Shown: positions 12,634-23,765 of the stretch, piece by piece
Layout of the letters: every line of letters begins with the position of its first letter
Numbering within the stretch: the first letter of the stretch is position 1
Origin: Tilletia caries
Lineage: Eukaryota > Basidiomycota > Exobasidiomycetes > Tilletiales > Tilletiaceae
Reading direction: 5' to 3'
Length of the DNA: 64,000 nt
Assembly: GCA_032718865.1 (NCBI GenBank)
Contig: JALUTQ010000027.1
Span: forward strand, 124,001-188,000
Program-made: the position numbers and the translations under genes
The notes under the pieces: model-generated
Database searches by the model: none
Seen by the model: the letters and a program-made list of their open reading frames with translations, nothing else
Told to the model about the DNA's origin: nothing

Positions 12634-14228
12634 CTACGCGTCTCCGTCCTGCAACGAGAGCAAAGGGGGAATTTGGAGTCAATGAACAGTTCACGCCCCG
12701 TATTGAGGTAGAGCGACAACTCACATCTGCCAGCTTGGGGGCAAGGTAGAACCGCACATGCCCGTTCTCGAACGAGAACTCTACCTAGTAGACGAGAGGA
12801 AAGGGAGAGAGCGTCAGCGCGAAGGGTTCGAATGTGCAAAAGTCGGCCGTGACAGGCGCAAAGAGAAGGGGTTAACTCACCAACAATGGCACTTCCCCGC
12901 TGAGGTGGAGGGCAACAGCGTTGCTGAGTGGCGCCGCCTTAGCGAAGTTGTTGAGGTACTTGAGCGAGAAGGTAAGGTTGACATTTTGCTGCAGATCAAT
13001 CGACACAGGCACCTCGCCGTCCCCACCGCTTCCACTCGACTTCCCACTAGCATCTCCACGCTTCCTCTTCCGCGCCTTCGGCTTCACCTCCTCATCGTCG
13101 TCGTCCTCCTCATCCTCTTCGTCGTCGTCCATCTTCACCGCACTGCTGCTAGCGCTCGAGGCCGACCCTTGCTTGAGCGTCAAGCGGGCATTGCCGATCT
13201 CGCCCGTCGCGGCGAAAGTGACGCCTTCCTTGGAGACGTCAATGGCGACCGATTCAGAGAGGGAGCCCAGGTCGCGGACGATACGGGAGAATTCGGAGGA
13301 AGACATTCGGATGACGGCGTCGTACTGGGTATCGGGAATGCCGAGGTGCTCCGAGTCGATATCCATCAGCATGAGCTCGTACTCGAGTACCCGGTCAGAC
13401 TCTGTGGCGCCCGGACAGAAGGGAAACACGTCAGTATCGAGCACACTAAAGAAAGGGCGATAGTTCTTGCTCCCACACTCACTGCTAGCTTCGAACATGA
13501 GAGAGAGCGAGTCACCATCGTCATCCTTACGAATGGTAAGCGTGTCGTCGTTCCCGCCCGTCTTGACGACCTTGGTCAGGTTGGCGAGGGAGACGCCGAT
13601 GCTCATTGGCCGGTCGCATCGGTATGGTGAGAACCCCTCGGCGCGGAGCTCTATCGCGGTCAGGGCGACGTGCGAGTTGTCCATGGCTTGCAAACGCTGT
13701 AGATCGTGCGTCAGAGGAGAGCAATGTCAGCACACTGCAGAAGAATCGGGCAAGATGTGCGGGCCAACGTACGATGCCATCCTCGTTGCAGTCAAAGTTG
13801 GCGTCGGTGATGAGATCCTTGACGGCTGTAGAAAAGATCAGCGAAGATGGGCGCGCATTGTCAGCAGCAGCATCACTTTGCGAGGGGCCGGTAGGTAGGT
13901 GATGGAAGAGGCGACGCGTCGAAAACTAGCGCTTGGCCCGGATCTGTACTCACAGTCGAGGACCTTCTTGAGCTGTTGTTCGCCGCAACGATGAAAGAAA
14001 TCGCAGGCACATACGCGCGCGCACACAGAGCAGCGAGTAGAAGGAAGGGTGTCGGCCGGTATGGAGCGCGTACGTATGCAAGAAAGGCCACGAAAGAGCG
14101 AGCAGGAAGGTGGGAGGAGGAAGATGATGAAAGAGAAGATGTGTCAGTCATGGCTGAAGCAGCGCCGGCGAGCACTTGGTCGCGTTCGAACGTACAAGTT
14201 GTGCTTCACTCAATCGTGCTTCGAGCAT
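12634..14228 (-). CDS. PCNA: PCNA, the DNA polymerase sliding clamp
   Basis: Seven exons: 14228-14196, 13972-13954, 13825-13773, 13696-13483, 13401-12881, 12784-12725 and 12648-12634, giving 304 residues. The N-terminus MLEARLSEAQL-LKKVLD, then ITDANFDCNEDG, LQAMDNSHVAL, CDRPMS, YELMLMDID and the interdomain loop LGIPDTQY are all PCNA signatures. The C-terminus ends VRFYLAPKLAD-DGDA, matching the usual LAPKIxDE tail. PCNA is a nuclear homotrimer that tethers polymerases and repair factors to DNA. The protein is about 45 residues longer than usual because of a Ser, Asp/Glu and Lys/Arg-rich insert after LTLKQ (about residues 184-236) in domain 2. Two exons are only 19 and 15 nt. The 81-nt intron 13402-13482 is stop-free in frame. 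I am sure of the family; the small exons rest on splice signals and homology. Confidence 0.95.
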
Positions 14229-14366
14229 GCTGGGCGAGGGGATATGAAAGGTCGAGTGGGGAGTCTGAGGGATGGAATGGGTGATGGTGGTGGTGGTCAG
14301 TGGTGCGCGTGTTGGCTTCTGCCTTCTTCTCGGGCCAGTCCTCTCATCGCGTGTCCGCCGCGAAGG

Positions 14367-14419
14367 ACGCGTCGGCTGGCGATTACGTAACACGCGTCTC
14401 GATTGACCACGCGACGCGT
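14367..14419 (-). promoter_or_regulatory. Cluster of three MluI cell-cycle boxes upstream of PCNA
   Basis: ACGCGT occurs at 14367-14372, 14392-14397 and 14414-14419, about 140-190 nt upstream of the PCNA ATG. In yeasts this MCB motif is bound by MBF (Mbp1/Swi6) and drives G1/S expression, and PCNA genes are classic targets. The motif is seen directly; regulation is inferred. The rest of 14229-14673 holds the 5' leader of PCNA and the 3' end of the hydrolase gene. Confidence 0.65.
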
Positions 14420-14673
14420 CTCCGTCAGAACGAACCCGCGGCTGGATTCAGAAGCAGAGTATTTACATACATGATCCGCTCAGTATTCGAGCTTCACGGC
14501 GGCAAAGGGACATCGTCCTTCCTGGAGAGATATGACTTTGTTTGGCATTGAGCTGTCCCCGAAGCAAATACGTGAACCAAATAAGTGACTTAAATTACCC
14601 AACGAACCCGCGCAAACTGTGTATGTAAAATCAGAGGGCAGCAAAGAAGACGAAAGAAGGGGTGGGGGGTTTG

Positions 14674-16020
14674 TTACGCTGGGGGTGATTCTGGATGGAC
14701 ACCACGTCGGAAGGCTCGACGACGTTTTGTAGGTAATACCGGACCGCCGCGCTGGAGCGTGCCCCGTGTGAAGATGGCGGCAATTCCAAGATCGCTCTTA
14801 TACGCGAGTTCAGCATCATGCTTGGCCCCGTCAATAATGGTAAGCTGAGCCTTGAGCGTGTTCCCAGTCGAGGCGCCCCAGCTTGGCAGAGTTGAAGAGA
14901 ACTTGCCCGGGTATCCAGCATTGTCGAGGTCTGAGTTCGTGTTGGGCACGCCGGCGAGAAGGTTGATGTACCTCCAATACATGTAATTCCTATCTCGTCG
15001 CGACTGGCCGCCCATAAGAATGGCTTCACCGCCCTGGTCTCCATTCGGGAGTGTGTCGTTGTTTCCGACGACGAAAACGACGTCGCGCGCGGCGAATGTC
15101 TTGAAATAAGTTTTAGGATCGGGATTAGAGGGCACCGTGGGGACTTGGGAGTTGATGTCGGTGAAGCCGTAGCGGTAGTTGTTGTAGCCCGAGCAGGACT
15201 TCATGTTGTAGTTTTGAGCATCGAAGGAGGACCGAAGTGGGCGGTCATTGGTGTAATATAGATTAGAGGAGGGGTCACCGATAACGTAGCGGAGAGAAAT
15301 CTGGGCGGCTTTGGCAGTCGAGTCGTCACTCAGGACGGCGTATCTTGAGACCACCTGACCGCCACCGCCATGACCGACAAGTATGATGCGCTTCAGCGCC
15401 TTGAACTTGGTCTTGTCGGAAAGCTGGGAGATGAGACTGTCGATCGCGGAAAAGCCGGTCACATTGGTTCCGCTAGGGAAGCTTGCCTTCCCGCCATATT
15501 CCCACGCATTTCCGCTGAACGCGATCTGTTTGGCAGTATACCGAGCGACGCTGTACTTTTTGCTGAAGAATTGAGGCGCAATGACGACGGTATTGTTGGA
15601 AGCGCCTGGCGTGCCTTTCTTGTTGGCCAAGACGGTGGCATTCCTGCCGATGTCCCAGTACAGATTTCCGTCCCTAAATCTGCCGTGGAACATGATGACA
15701 GCCTGGACAACCGAGGCGTCACTCGTTGCAGGAGATACCTTGGCGTCGGACCAGTAGGTGACAAGCTGTTCGCCGGCAGCCCCGACGGTGAGGTTGCGCA
15801 GATATGCACCCTTCACTTTGGGGAGTGGGCCGGAATCCATCATTGTATCGTCTTCTTCTCGTCTGTAGCCGAAACCGCGGGCAAGGAGATTGGACGACCG
15901 AGCGGCTGAGGAGGTCGTGGTACTGGTGACGTTTGAGCACGTACTCGTCGACTGTGCGCCCACGGAGGTGGCGAAGGTCGATGCGAGTGCCAGTGCGATG
16001 ATGGATGAAATGATCTGCAT
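14674..16020 (-). CDS. Secreted alpha/beta-hydrolase-fold protein lacking the nucleophile serine
   Basis: Single exon of 448 codons from the ATG at 16020. Residues 1-22 are a signal peptide (hydrophobic core, then SVGAQS). The mature part has an alpha/beta-hydrolase outline: AVIMFHGRFRDG (oxyanion-side strand and HG), then IILVGHGGGGQVVSRYA at the nucleophile elbow. Fungal relatives have GHSxGG there, but codon 218 is GGC, glycine. A likely catalytic-type His is in GAKHDAEL (about 401). Several N-glycosylation sequons (for example NVT, NAT, NDT) support secretion. The C-terminal tail is basic (KRRRAFRRG), which is odd for a secreted protein; an unseen 3' intron is possible. Probably a secreted pseudo-hydrolase or an enzyme with another mechanism; ligand unknown. 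Confidence 0.82.
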   Translation of the reverse strand: MQIISSIIALALASTFATSVGAQSTSTCSNVTSTTTSSAARSSNLLARGFGYRREEDDTMMDSGPLPKVKGAYLRNLTVGAAGEQLVTYWSDAKVSPATSDASVVQAVIMFHGRFRDGNLYWDIGRNATVLANKKGTPGASNNTVVIAPQFFSKKYSVARYTAKQIAFSGNAWEYGGKASFPSGTNVTGFSAIDSLISQLSDKTKFKALKRIILVGHGGGGQVVSRYAVLSDDSTAKAAQISLRYVIGDPSSNLYYTNDRPLRSSFDAQNYNMKSCSGYNNYRYGFTDINSQVPTVPSNPDPKTYFKTFAARDVVFVVGNNDTLPNGDQGGEAILMGGQSRRDRNYMYWRYINLLAGVPNTNSDLDNAGYPGKFSSTLPSWGASTGNTLKAQLTIIDGAKHDAELAYKSDLGIAAIFTRGTLQRGGPVLPTKRRRAFRRGVHPESPPA

Positions 16021-17145
16021 ATCTGGCTGGATCAGGCGGAGTGATGAACGCAAAAGGTGAAGGACGGTCAGAAAGGAAGCATGGGTCGAATGACGGATGG
16101 CTTTATATTCGTTCCAGGCGAGAGGAAGGCGAAGAAGATAAGCACGGTCAGCCGGATGCACACTGCACACCTTCTCAGGCTCATCGCCCCTCACATCGCC
16201 CACAAATCTGCTCACCGTGGCTGCGCTGAGGGCTCCAGTTGACTTGAAGTTGAACGATAGTCGACGTCGTCCAAAGCCTTCACGACTCGCGAATGTTGGA
16301 CGCCACCTCGTCCGCCGATCGCCAAGCGCCAAGCATCAGGCATCAGTTCCCGCAGATCTGCTGACTTTGCTCTGCAAAAAGATGCTGGCCACTTGGAATT
16401 TTCAGCGTGCGCCACAAATGACAAAAGGCGTTCCTTTCCGCAACAAACAAAGCTGGAGCTGGCCACTGACTCACCCATTTGCGGAGTCCGAAAGCCCATC
16501 TGCAGCATGCTGGGCGCGCGCGCGTTGTGATGCAGGCGGCCTCTCGTCACTTGACAGGCTCTCGGTGCTGCGCCGTGCGCGCCGACTAGAACGGTCGATG
16601 CGAACAAGCTGAGCTTTCTAAAGTCCGACCAGACAAGTTTCCCGACGTGCTCTGGCGTCCACCTCGTCGTTCGCATCGCTGCCGCCCCAGTCATCCGTGT
16701 ACCGATAGCGCAACCGGCGCTCCCGTCATCGGCTTCCGCCGGCTCCAGAAAAGAACGCTCTTGCTTTCGGGAGGGAGACCAAGAGGATAAGATACAAGAG
16801 GGGAGAACGAGGTTGGAGGAGGAGAAAAGGGAGACCGACCCATTGGAGAGAGTGGCGAGAAGATCGACAAGGAAAATGAGTAAGATGAGGGAGAAAGAGA
16901 GAAAAGGACGATGTGAAAATGTCGCGAAGGGACGTGACTGAATGTAGGAGGGGAAACGCATGATATATCCAAGGAGAAAGAAATCTGTACCCAACAGAAC
17001 CGTCCAACGTTCGAACAGAAGAGACCTCGGGGGGAGCCAGAAACGAGAGAAAGAGCCGGAATCCGCACCAAGTTGAAGGAAGGGCGGGAAAAAATCCGTA
17101 CCGGTGACATGTAGATCCCAAAGAAAGGTACGCGCGCGCGCCCTC
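16021..17145. other. Intergenic region upstream of the hydrolase gene
   Basis: Holds the presumed hydrolase promoter and the 3' flank of the WD40 gene. Open frames on the minus strand run in but lack ATG plus domains. No repeat seen. Confidence 0.4.
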
Positions 17146-20100
17146 TCACGCACTCGCCGTCGGCCGGAACGAGATGATGTCCATAACCGTCTTGTCCTCC
17201 CGCGTGTACAGCGCGACAATCTGATCATCCTTAAACGTAACCTTCCACACAACCGCACCCGCAGTGACCTCAACCAGCTCGCGCAACAGCTTCCCCGTCC
17301 GGAAGTCCCACACTTTCACCCGGCCGTCGTTCGCGCCCGTCACGATGAACCGCTCGTCGAACTGGAGCGAGGTCACCGAGTTGTCGTGCGCGCACAGTCG
17401 GTGGATGCACTCGTTCGTCTTGAGTGAGAAGACGATCACCCGGCCGTCGGACCCGCCCGAGACGAGAATGTCGTCCCGAAGTTGCAGGTGGCCGACGAGC
17501 GAGGTGTGGCCGGTGAACAGCGCAAGACATTCGCTGTAGAAGGAACCCCGAAATGAAAAAAAAGTCAGCACCACTTGAAGAAGCTCAGGCCTCAGGGGGT
17601 AACTCTCATCATCACTCACCCATTTTCCGCATCCCAAACTCGGATCGTAGTGTCCAAACTGCCAGTGGCCACCCTCCGACCATCAAAAGCGACCGCATAA
17701 ATATAATGATGGTGCCCATCCAAGATGTGCAGACACTCTCCCGTCTCCACATCCCAGATCCGGCACGTATTGTCGTAGCTGCCACTGACGATCCGGTTGC
17801 CGGCGGCCTCGAGACAGCGCACGCTGCCCGAGTGGCCGACGCAGAGGTGCAGCAACCTTCCAGTGACGAGGTCCCAGATTCGCAAGTTGGTGTCCCGCGA
17901 ACCGGAGATCGCAATGGGCCGGCCGTCGAGTACCTTGAGACACCGCACTGTCGACGTGTGCCCACTCAACACAAACGTGCATTGTCTGCAAAGAAGGAAA
18001 AACAACGCAACCAGTGAGCTGAGAGAACCTTAAGATCCTTTTCAACGCTTTGATCCACTCACCTCGTCTTGATATTCCAAACCCGCACGTCCCGATCACA
18101 ACTCCCACTAACAATAATAGCATCCTCATTCCCAAACCCAGCCGAGCTCCCACACGGATTACCCAGCCCAACCGCATTGCCCGTCTTCGGCAATCCAGCA
18201 GCATCCCACGCCTGACGCGCCTCCGCCGCGTCTTCCTCCGAATGGTCAAACAGGAACGAAGGAAGCTGGGAGCTGGGACGTCCGAGGCCGAAGCGCTCCT
18301 TCGCATCGGCTGGCATCGACCTTCGTGATGAACCCGAGCCCGAGCCTGAAGCCGAAGCGGAGCCGGAGCCGGAGCCAGAGGCCACCCCCGGCGCAGGAAG
18401 GGACGACGACGACGACGACGAAGGTCCACTAAGACTACCCCTCTGCTGCTGCTGCAGCTGCCTTGTCGACGGCGACTCCCGCTCCTGTCTCCCAAACAGC
18501 CCATACCTCGGCGCAGCACTCCCATTCCCACCCATATCATCCACAGCACCCCCAAAGATACCCATGCCCACACCCGCACCAGCACCAGCACCAGCACCAG
18601 GGAGCGCCGAGGAGGAGGACCCCGCCTGCCGACTCGGGGTCACAGACGCCGAGACCGCCCGTGCCACCCCGGCGGCACCGCCATGGCGCGCCGACAGCCC
18701 AGACCCATAGCGCGAGCTCGACGGCGCGAGCTTAGCAGTCAGCGGCGAGGGCAGCGGCGGGTGCGTCTCCGCATAAGCATCGTCAACAGCGGTGTACAGG
18801 CCGTCCATGTCCTCGCACGGTTTGGGGTCGTAGTACGTCAGCTGCAGCTCGTCGTCGCCAGCTCGTTTGTAAGGGCGTCGACGGTCCGCGTCGCTAAGGC
18901 TCGCTCCTCCTGAACCAGACGCTGCGTTCTCGTCAAAGAGGCCCAGTCGGGCACGCACGCTCCTCATCGCCTCCTCCTCTTCCTCGTCACGGTCGTCCTC
19001 TTCTTCTGCTTCCTCCTCGTCATCAGCCAGGTCTGACTTGTCCGGGAAGACGCTGCCTTCCTCGAGGGGCGATATGATCGATGAGGATGATGATGATGAT
19101 GATGACGAGGATGCTCCTGCTGGACTTCCTAAGACCTTGCGCGATGCGCCTGCTGCGACCATTTTGACCAGCTCAGCCGCGCTCCGGGCTTGATCTATCC
19201 TGTTTTTCTGGCGAGGCGAGCCGCTGCTGCTAGGCCCCGCATTGCCATTGCTACCGCTAGTTGAGCCAGCCGTGAGGGGCTCGAATAGTTTCCTCTTGCC
19301 TTTGTCCTTGACGCCGGGCTCGGACTGTAGTGGACGAGGGCGAAGACGGCTACGCATGCTGTTGTCTTCTGCCTCGCCCATGGAGGTATCGCCGTCGCCG
19401 TCCATGGCGCTGTCCTTGCTGTTCTCGTCAACTTCTTGAATGGTGGCATCGTAAGAGGAAGCTGGTTCTGCTGATTGTTCTGGATCGACTGCGTCCCGAC
19501 GACGGGATCCGCTGACCATGGCCAGGGCCCAGACTCCAGTCTCGTGCCCTCGGAGGGTGGCGTAGTAGAGACCGGTACGGGCGTCGAAGACGTGTATTTT
19601 GGATGAGGCCATGCCGACGACGATCCAGTCGCGATCGACGGCGAGGGATGTGACAGTCTGCTGGTTGAGAGATGTATGAGAGGTCAGAAGACGACCGCCG
19701 CGACGCCAATTCGAATCTGCGGAAAATCATGTCATCAGCTAAATGTGAAGAAGACATTGAGAGCTTTCGAGGGAAAGCGTACCTGTAAGGTAGGAGAGTT
19801 TGATGTGCTTCTTGTAGCTGAAGGAGGGCGGCGAAGGGCCCTTGCCTCCAAAGTTTCCAAAGGATACGGATCTGCGGGAGCCAAAGGACGCGGCGAGTGG
19901 GTGTGTTCGGCCCTGTTTCTTGCACATGGCCATCCATGTCCCCTCGTCACTGACAAGAGCCCTCCACTGACGCGAGACGGCTGCGCAGCGTGCGAGCGTG
20001 ACGGGCTCATCTATGAAGGAGAGAATGTGTAAGGAGAGCTCATACGGTAAGGCGGAGAGGAAGTCGACTTTGAGGTTGGGGGTGATGAGGCTCTGGAGAT

Positions 20101-20695
20101 GGGCGAGTTCGCGTGCGGTGGAGAGGGGAATGAGCGCGGAGAGGAAGGCGAGTCGATCGGAGCGAGTGAGGGAGGGGAAGGTGTGAAGGAAGTGAGACTG
20201 GAGACTGTGCAGCGTCCGCTCGTCCCGATCGGTATCCATGGAGATGAGGTCGGTTGCCGCAGCGATTCCGCTGAGCGACCCAATGACGGGCGTTAGCTTT
20301 GCGTCCTCCTGATGAGGCGGGGTGCTCGGCATCGCAGTGAACGAGTTGGCCAAGGCAGAGGAAGGGCCCGCTCCGGTTGCTGCGGCTGCGGCAGCTGCAT
20401 CTGCGACGGCTGCCATGGCGCGTGCATGGGCGTGTGCCTGTGCGAGTCGGATTGCGTTTGCGGTGGGCTGTGGTGATGGCGCGGGCGTGGGGGGTGAGAT
20501 GGCGCGCGCGATGGCGACTACGGATGCCTGTGACTGGTTCTGGTTGGCATTGCTACTACCACCGCCGCCGCTTGTGCTGTTGTTGGGGAGATCTCCGGTG
20601 TTGGCGATGGTGATGCTGTTGCTGCTGGCGGCCGTGCTGACTGGGCGGGTACTTGCGCCTAGCTCTGTGCCGAGTGCTGGGGACGCGCTGGACAT
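17146..20695 (-). CDS. CDC4: Cdc4/Fbw7-type F-box and WD40 substrate receptor of SCF ubiquitin ligase
   Basis: Four exons: 20695-19783, 19716-18063, 17985-17620 and 17533-17146, giving 1106 residues. I chose the ATG at 20695; the frame stays open upstream without ATG. The first 200 residues are Ala/Ser-rich. The F-box (LPYELSLHILSFIDEPVTLA...W) is at about 213-260 and is followed by NWRRGGRLL. Eight WD40 blades can be counted; the last three (GHTSLVGHL, VKVWDFRTG, WKVTFKDDQIVAL) match the C-terminus of yeast Cdc4. In this family the F-box binds Skp1 and the propeller binds phosphodegrons of cell-cycle proteins. A disordered insert of about 450 residues, rich in Ser, Glu and Asp, splits blade 2. 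The gene is divergent from the RING gene. Orthology to Cdc4 is likely but was not tested by a tree. Confidence 0.85.
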
Positions 20696-21138
20696 CTTGT
20701 CTGAGAATGACACGCGCTCTTCGATGCTGGCTTCCGAGTGCGATGCGCGTGGGGGCGAGGGCGAGGGCGAGGGCGAGATCGTTGTCGGGAGTGAGGATGG
20801 CGACAAGGGAAGCGCAGAGAGGAGGGGAGCGAGCGCGGCCAGTCAATAGGTCCTGTTTCAACACCACCTGAGCACAGGAGGTGTCTGAGTGAGTGAGTGA
20901 TCATCGGCTGATCGTGCCTGCCACGTGCGCTTATCTCCGAAGCTGCCTGAGACGCGCGACACACGTGACAAGAACGCCGTGCCAAACACGCGACGCGCCT
21001 TTCTCGACTCGGCTCTCGAGAGACCCACAGCGCCAGCCAGCCAGCCCAGAAGTGGAAGTCCAACACTGTTCTCCTGTCTTTCCACTGTCTACCGCATACA
21101 TCGCATCCACAGCATACATAGATATCTGCGCGACTGCG
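20696..21138. promoter_or_regulatory. Divergent promoter region of the CDC4-like and RING genes
   Basis: A 443-nt gap between two divergent starts. It contains two CACGTG E-boxes (20922-20927 and 20962-20967) and ACGCG motifs near 20950 and 20990. Factor binding is inferred only. Confidence 0.45.
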
Positions 21139-23703
21139 ATGGGCTGCAGCATCTGCTTCGAAACCTTCGGCGCCGACGACGAGCCCGCCAACCGGCCCGT
21201 CAGTCTCGTCCCATGCGGCCACATCTTCCACCATGGCTGCGTCCTCCAGATGCTCAAGTCCGGATCCGCCCGCTCTGCTACCCGCGCAGATGTCGTCGAG
21301 CATCGGCGCGCGGTCTTCCAGCGGCACAGGCATCAGCTTCACAGAGAGCGTGTCAGACTCGCCGTCTATGGAGATGCGATCGACCCGGAAGAGCAGCCCC
21401 ATCAGGAAGCACAACCCGCACACGCCGGCCCATCCCGACCAGCGCGCGTCACCCTGACCGCCGATCAGCATCTCGGCATAGTACAGGAAATGCAGGCCCA
21501 CCTGGAGGAAGGAATCATTCCACAGTACACTGCCGTCGTCATTTGCCCGCTCTGCAAGACCGTCTGTCCACTCCACAACATCCTCGATCTTTGGCCGTCA
21601 GAGCACGACGATCTCAACTGGTTCGAAAATTTCATCAAGCGCGACTCTAGCGGGCCTTCCGGAACTCTCACCAATGCGGCCTCGGTGATCCAGTATCAAG
21701 CCATCTTCGAGGATCTCGCAGAGTTCCGCCAGTTCCTCTCAGCCTATGTCATGTATACCCGAAACGTCGAGGTACGTCTCATGAAGGACACCGGCAACCA
21801 GGTCTTACGAATGTTCGAACGACTGGTTCCAAGCGAGGTTATACAAGATCAGCTCAAGGTGTGTTAGCCTCTCTGTTCATGCTACCAAATTCTGCTGTCA
21901 AGACTGCTCATCCTTTCCCTCTTCCCCATACGCCAACAGCAAGCAATGGGCGCTCTGGCCGTCGCCACAGAACGCTTTGGTTGTATAGCGCTCCAACACC
22001 GTCACAAATGCGAAATGATCGCCGTGCGCGAGGCCGAGCTGAAGGAGCTCAAAAAAGTGCTCGACGAAAAAGACGGCAAGCTCACCCGCCTCTCTACCCA
22101 GCTCGCCCGCGACCAGGCTGCAGTCAAGGCCACCTCGATTCGTATCGCAAAGGAGAAGATCGAACTCGTACAGCAGACGAGTGCATCCGAAAAACGGACC
22201 AAGGAGCTCGAAGCCAGCGAGCGCGAAGCCAAGCAACGAGAAAGCCAGACAAAGGTCGCCTTGGCCCAAGGTCTCGCCCAACGCGACGAGCAGTGCAAGG
22301 CAAAAGTAGAAGCAGCCGAAGCTCGAGCCCTCAAGGCAGAGAAGGAACGTGAAGAGGCCGAGAAGGAAAAGCGGCAGGCACTGGACCGTCAGGCGGAGGT
22401 TGGCGAGAAGTTGAGAATGCTCATGAACGACAACAAGAACCGCAAGATGGAGAGTGAGATGCTCAAGAAGGACAAGGAGGCTCTCAAGAAGATGCTGGAA
22501 AAGCGCGAGGCGGCTTCGGATCGGAGACAGGTACCTGCACCCGCTCCACCACCCATTGCACAGCGGGGAGAAGCTGCGTCCAGGCCGGCGGCTCCCACGC
22601 GGACGAATCTCGTCGGAAACCCTTCAACACGAACGCGCGTTGGCTGCAGCACACACCGGATCTCGATCGCTGGGAGTACATCTTCGGCTTCATCCACAGC
22701 CACGGACTCTGCTTCCGAATCTTCTAGCGCCCACCTGAACATGCCCTACAACCTCCAGAAGACACGCGAACAGGGGAATCCTACTCGTAGCTCCCAGGTC
22801 AGTCCAGCGCATGGAAAAGGCACTGGGCGCGTCGGACTGTTCGAAATAGCTGCTCTCTCTGCAGGCTCTCGGAGGAACGCTGCTGGATCCTCCAGCTCTC
22901 GTGTCCCGAACGACGGCCAGCCGATATCAGGAAGTGCCATTCGCTTTTCCGAGGGTGGCAACAACGGCGATATGCGACCGCCGCCCTTCTACCCTCATGC
23001 ACTTCCTCAGCCCGACTCGAGAAGCGCAAGGGCGATGAAGTCTACTTCGGCTGCGCGGTTCGTCCCTCCCCGGTCAAGCACCCCAGAAAGAGCACCGCCC
23101 TCGGGCCTCAACGCCGGGTCACCCATCTTTGTCGATAGCTCGATCGAAAGCATCCCCATGGTCCTGGACGAACCGGATGTGCCCCCTCGGTCCAGCAGCC
23201 CGTTCAAGGTGCCTGGCTCAAGTCGAAACGCGTGGCAACGCACTGGCTCATCTAACAACGTACTCGGCTCGAGCTCGAGTGTTAATGTCGATCCGAACTC
23301 GAAGGTCAACTCGTTGGCTGTGGGGAACGGGAAGGGCAAGCGGAAGGAGGAGTATGCACTGGGCACTGCGCGGATGTCTACCACCGGCGGACGACACCTC
23401 GAGTCCATGCTGAACGGCTGTGCAAGAGAACCCACCATGCTATCGAGCTCGCCTCCCCCGGCCGACACAGACGCCCGGCGACAACAATGCCCGAGCTCGA
23501 CTTCGACGTATGTGCTGAAGGCCGCTGAGCTAGCAAGTCGGAGCCGAAGAAGGTCGGGCAGACGGTCCCGCGGGAACAACGAGACGATGGACTCGAGCTT
23601 GGATGTTGGGCCGGAGGATCTGAGCATGGAGGCTGATGAAGATTTCCCGATGTGGGGGATGGGGGCCATTGGAGCGGGTACTAAGCGCAATCGGCGAGGA
23701 TGA
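21139..23703 (+). CDS. RING-finger protein with long coiled coil, putative E3 ubiquitin ligase
   Basis: Two exons, 21139-21858 and 21940-23703, joined in phase 0 (827 residues). The start is the ATG just before CSICFETF. RING ligands are CSIC, then PCGHIFHHGC, but the last pair (CPLCKTVCPL) comes only after about 100 residues, so the finger holds a very long loop. Ahead of the last pair is a helical block (LGIVQEMQAHLEEG). Residues from about 245 to 430 form a charged coiled coil (ELKELKKVLDEKDGKL, EKEREEAEKEKRQAL). The rest is Ser/Pro-rich and disordered with basic patches (RSRRRSGRRSRG). The order RING, coiled coil, disordered tail resembles TRAIP-like ligases, but I cannot assign it. An unseen intron inside the RING loop is the main alternative; I found no good splice pair there. 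Confidence 0.75.
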
Positions 23704-23765
23704 TGGGGGAAGGGGGGGTCCTGTGCACTGAATCGGATTGTTTTCTTTTAATCTTCACACACAGG

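Noticed and set aside
11874..12839. 321-codon minus-strand open frame
   Set aside because: Covers the last PCNA exons in another frame; the PCNA frame explains that part, the rest has no features.
13981..14284. Open frames over PCNA exon 1 and intron 1
   Set aside because: PCNA homology fixes the true frame and strand here.
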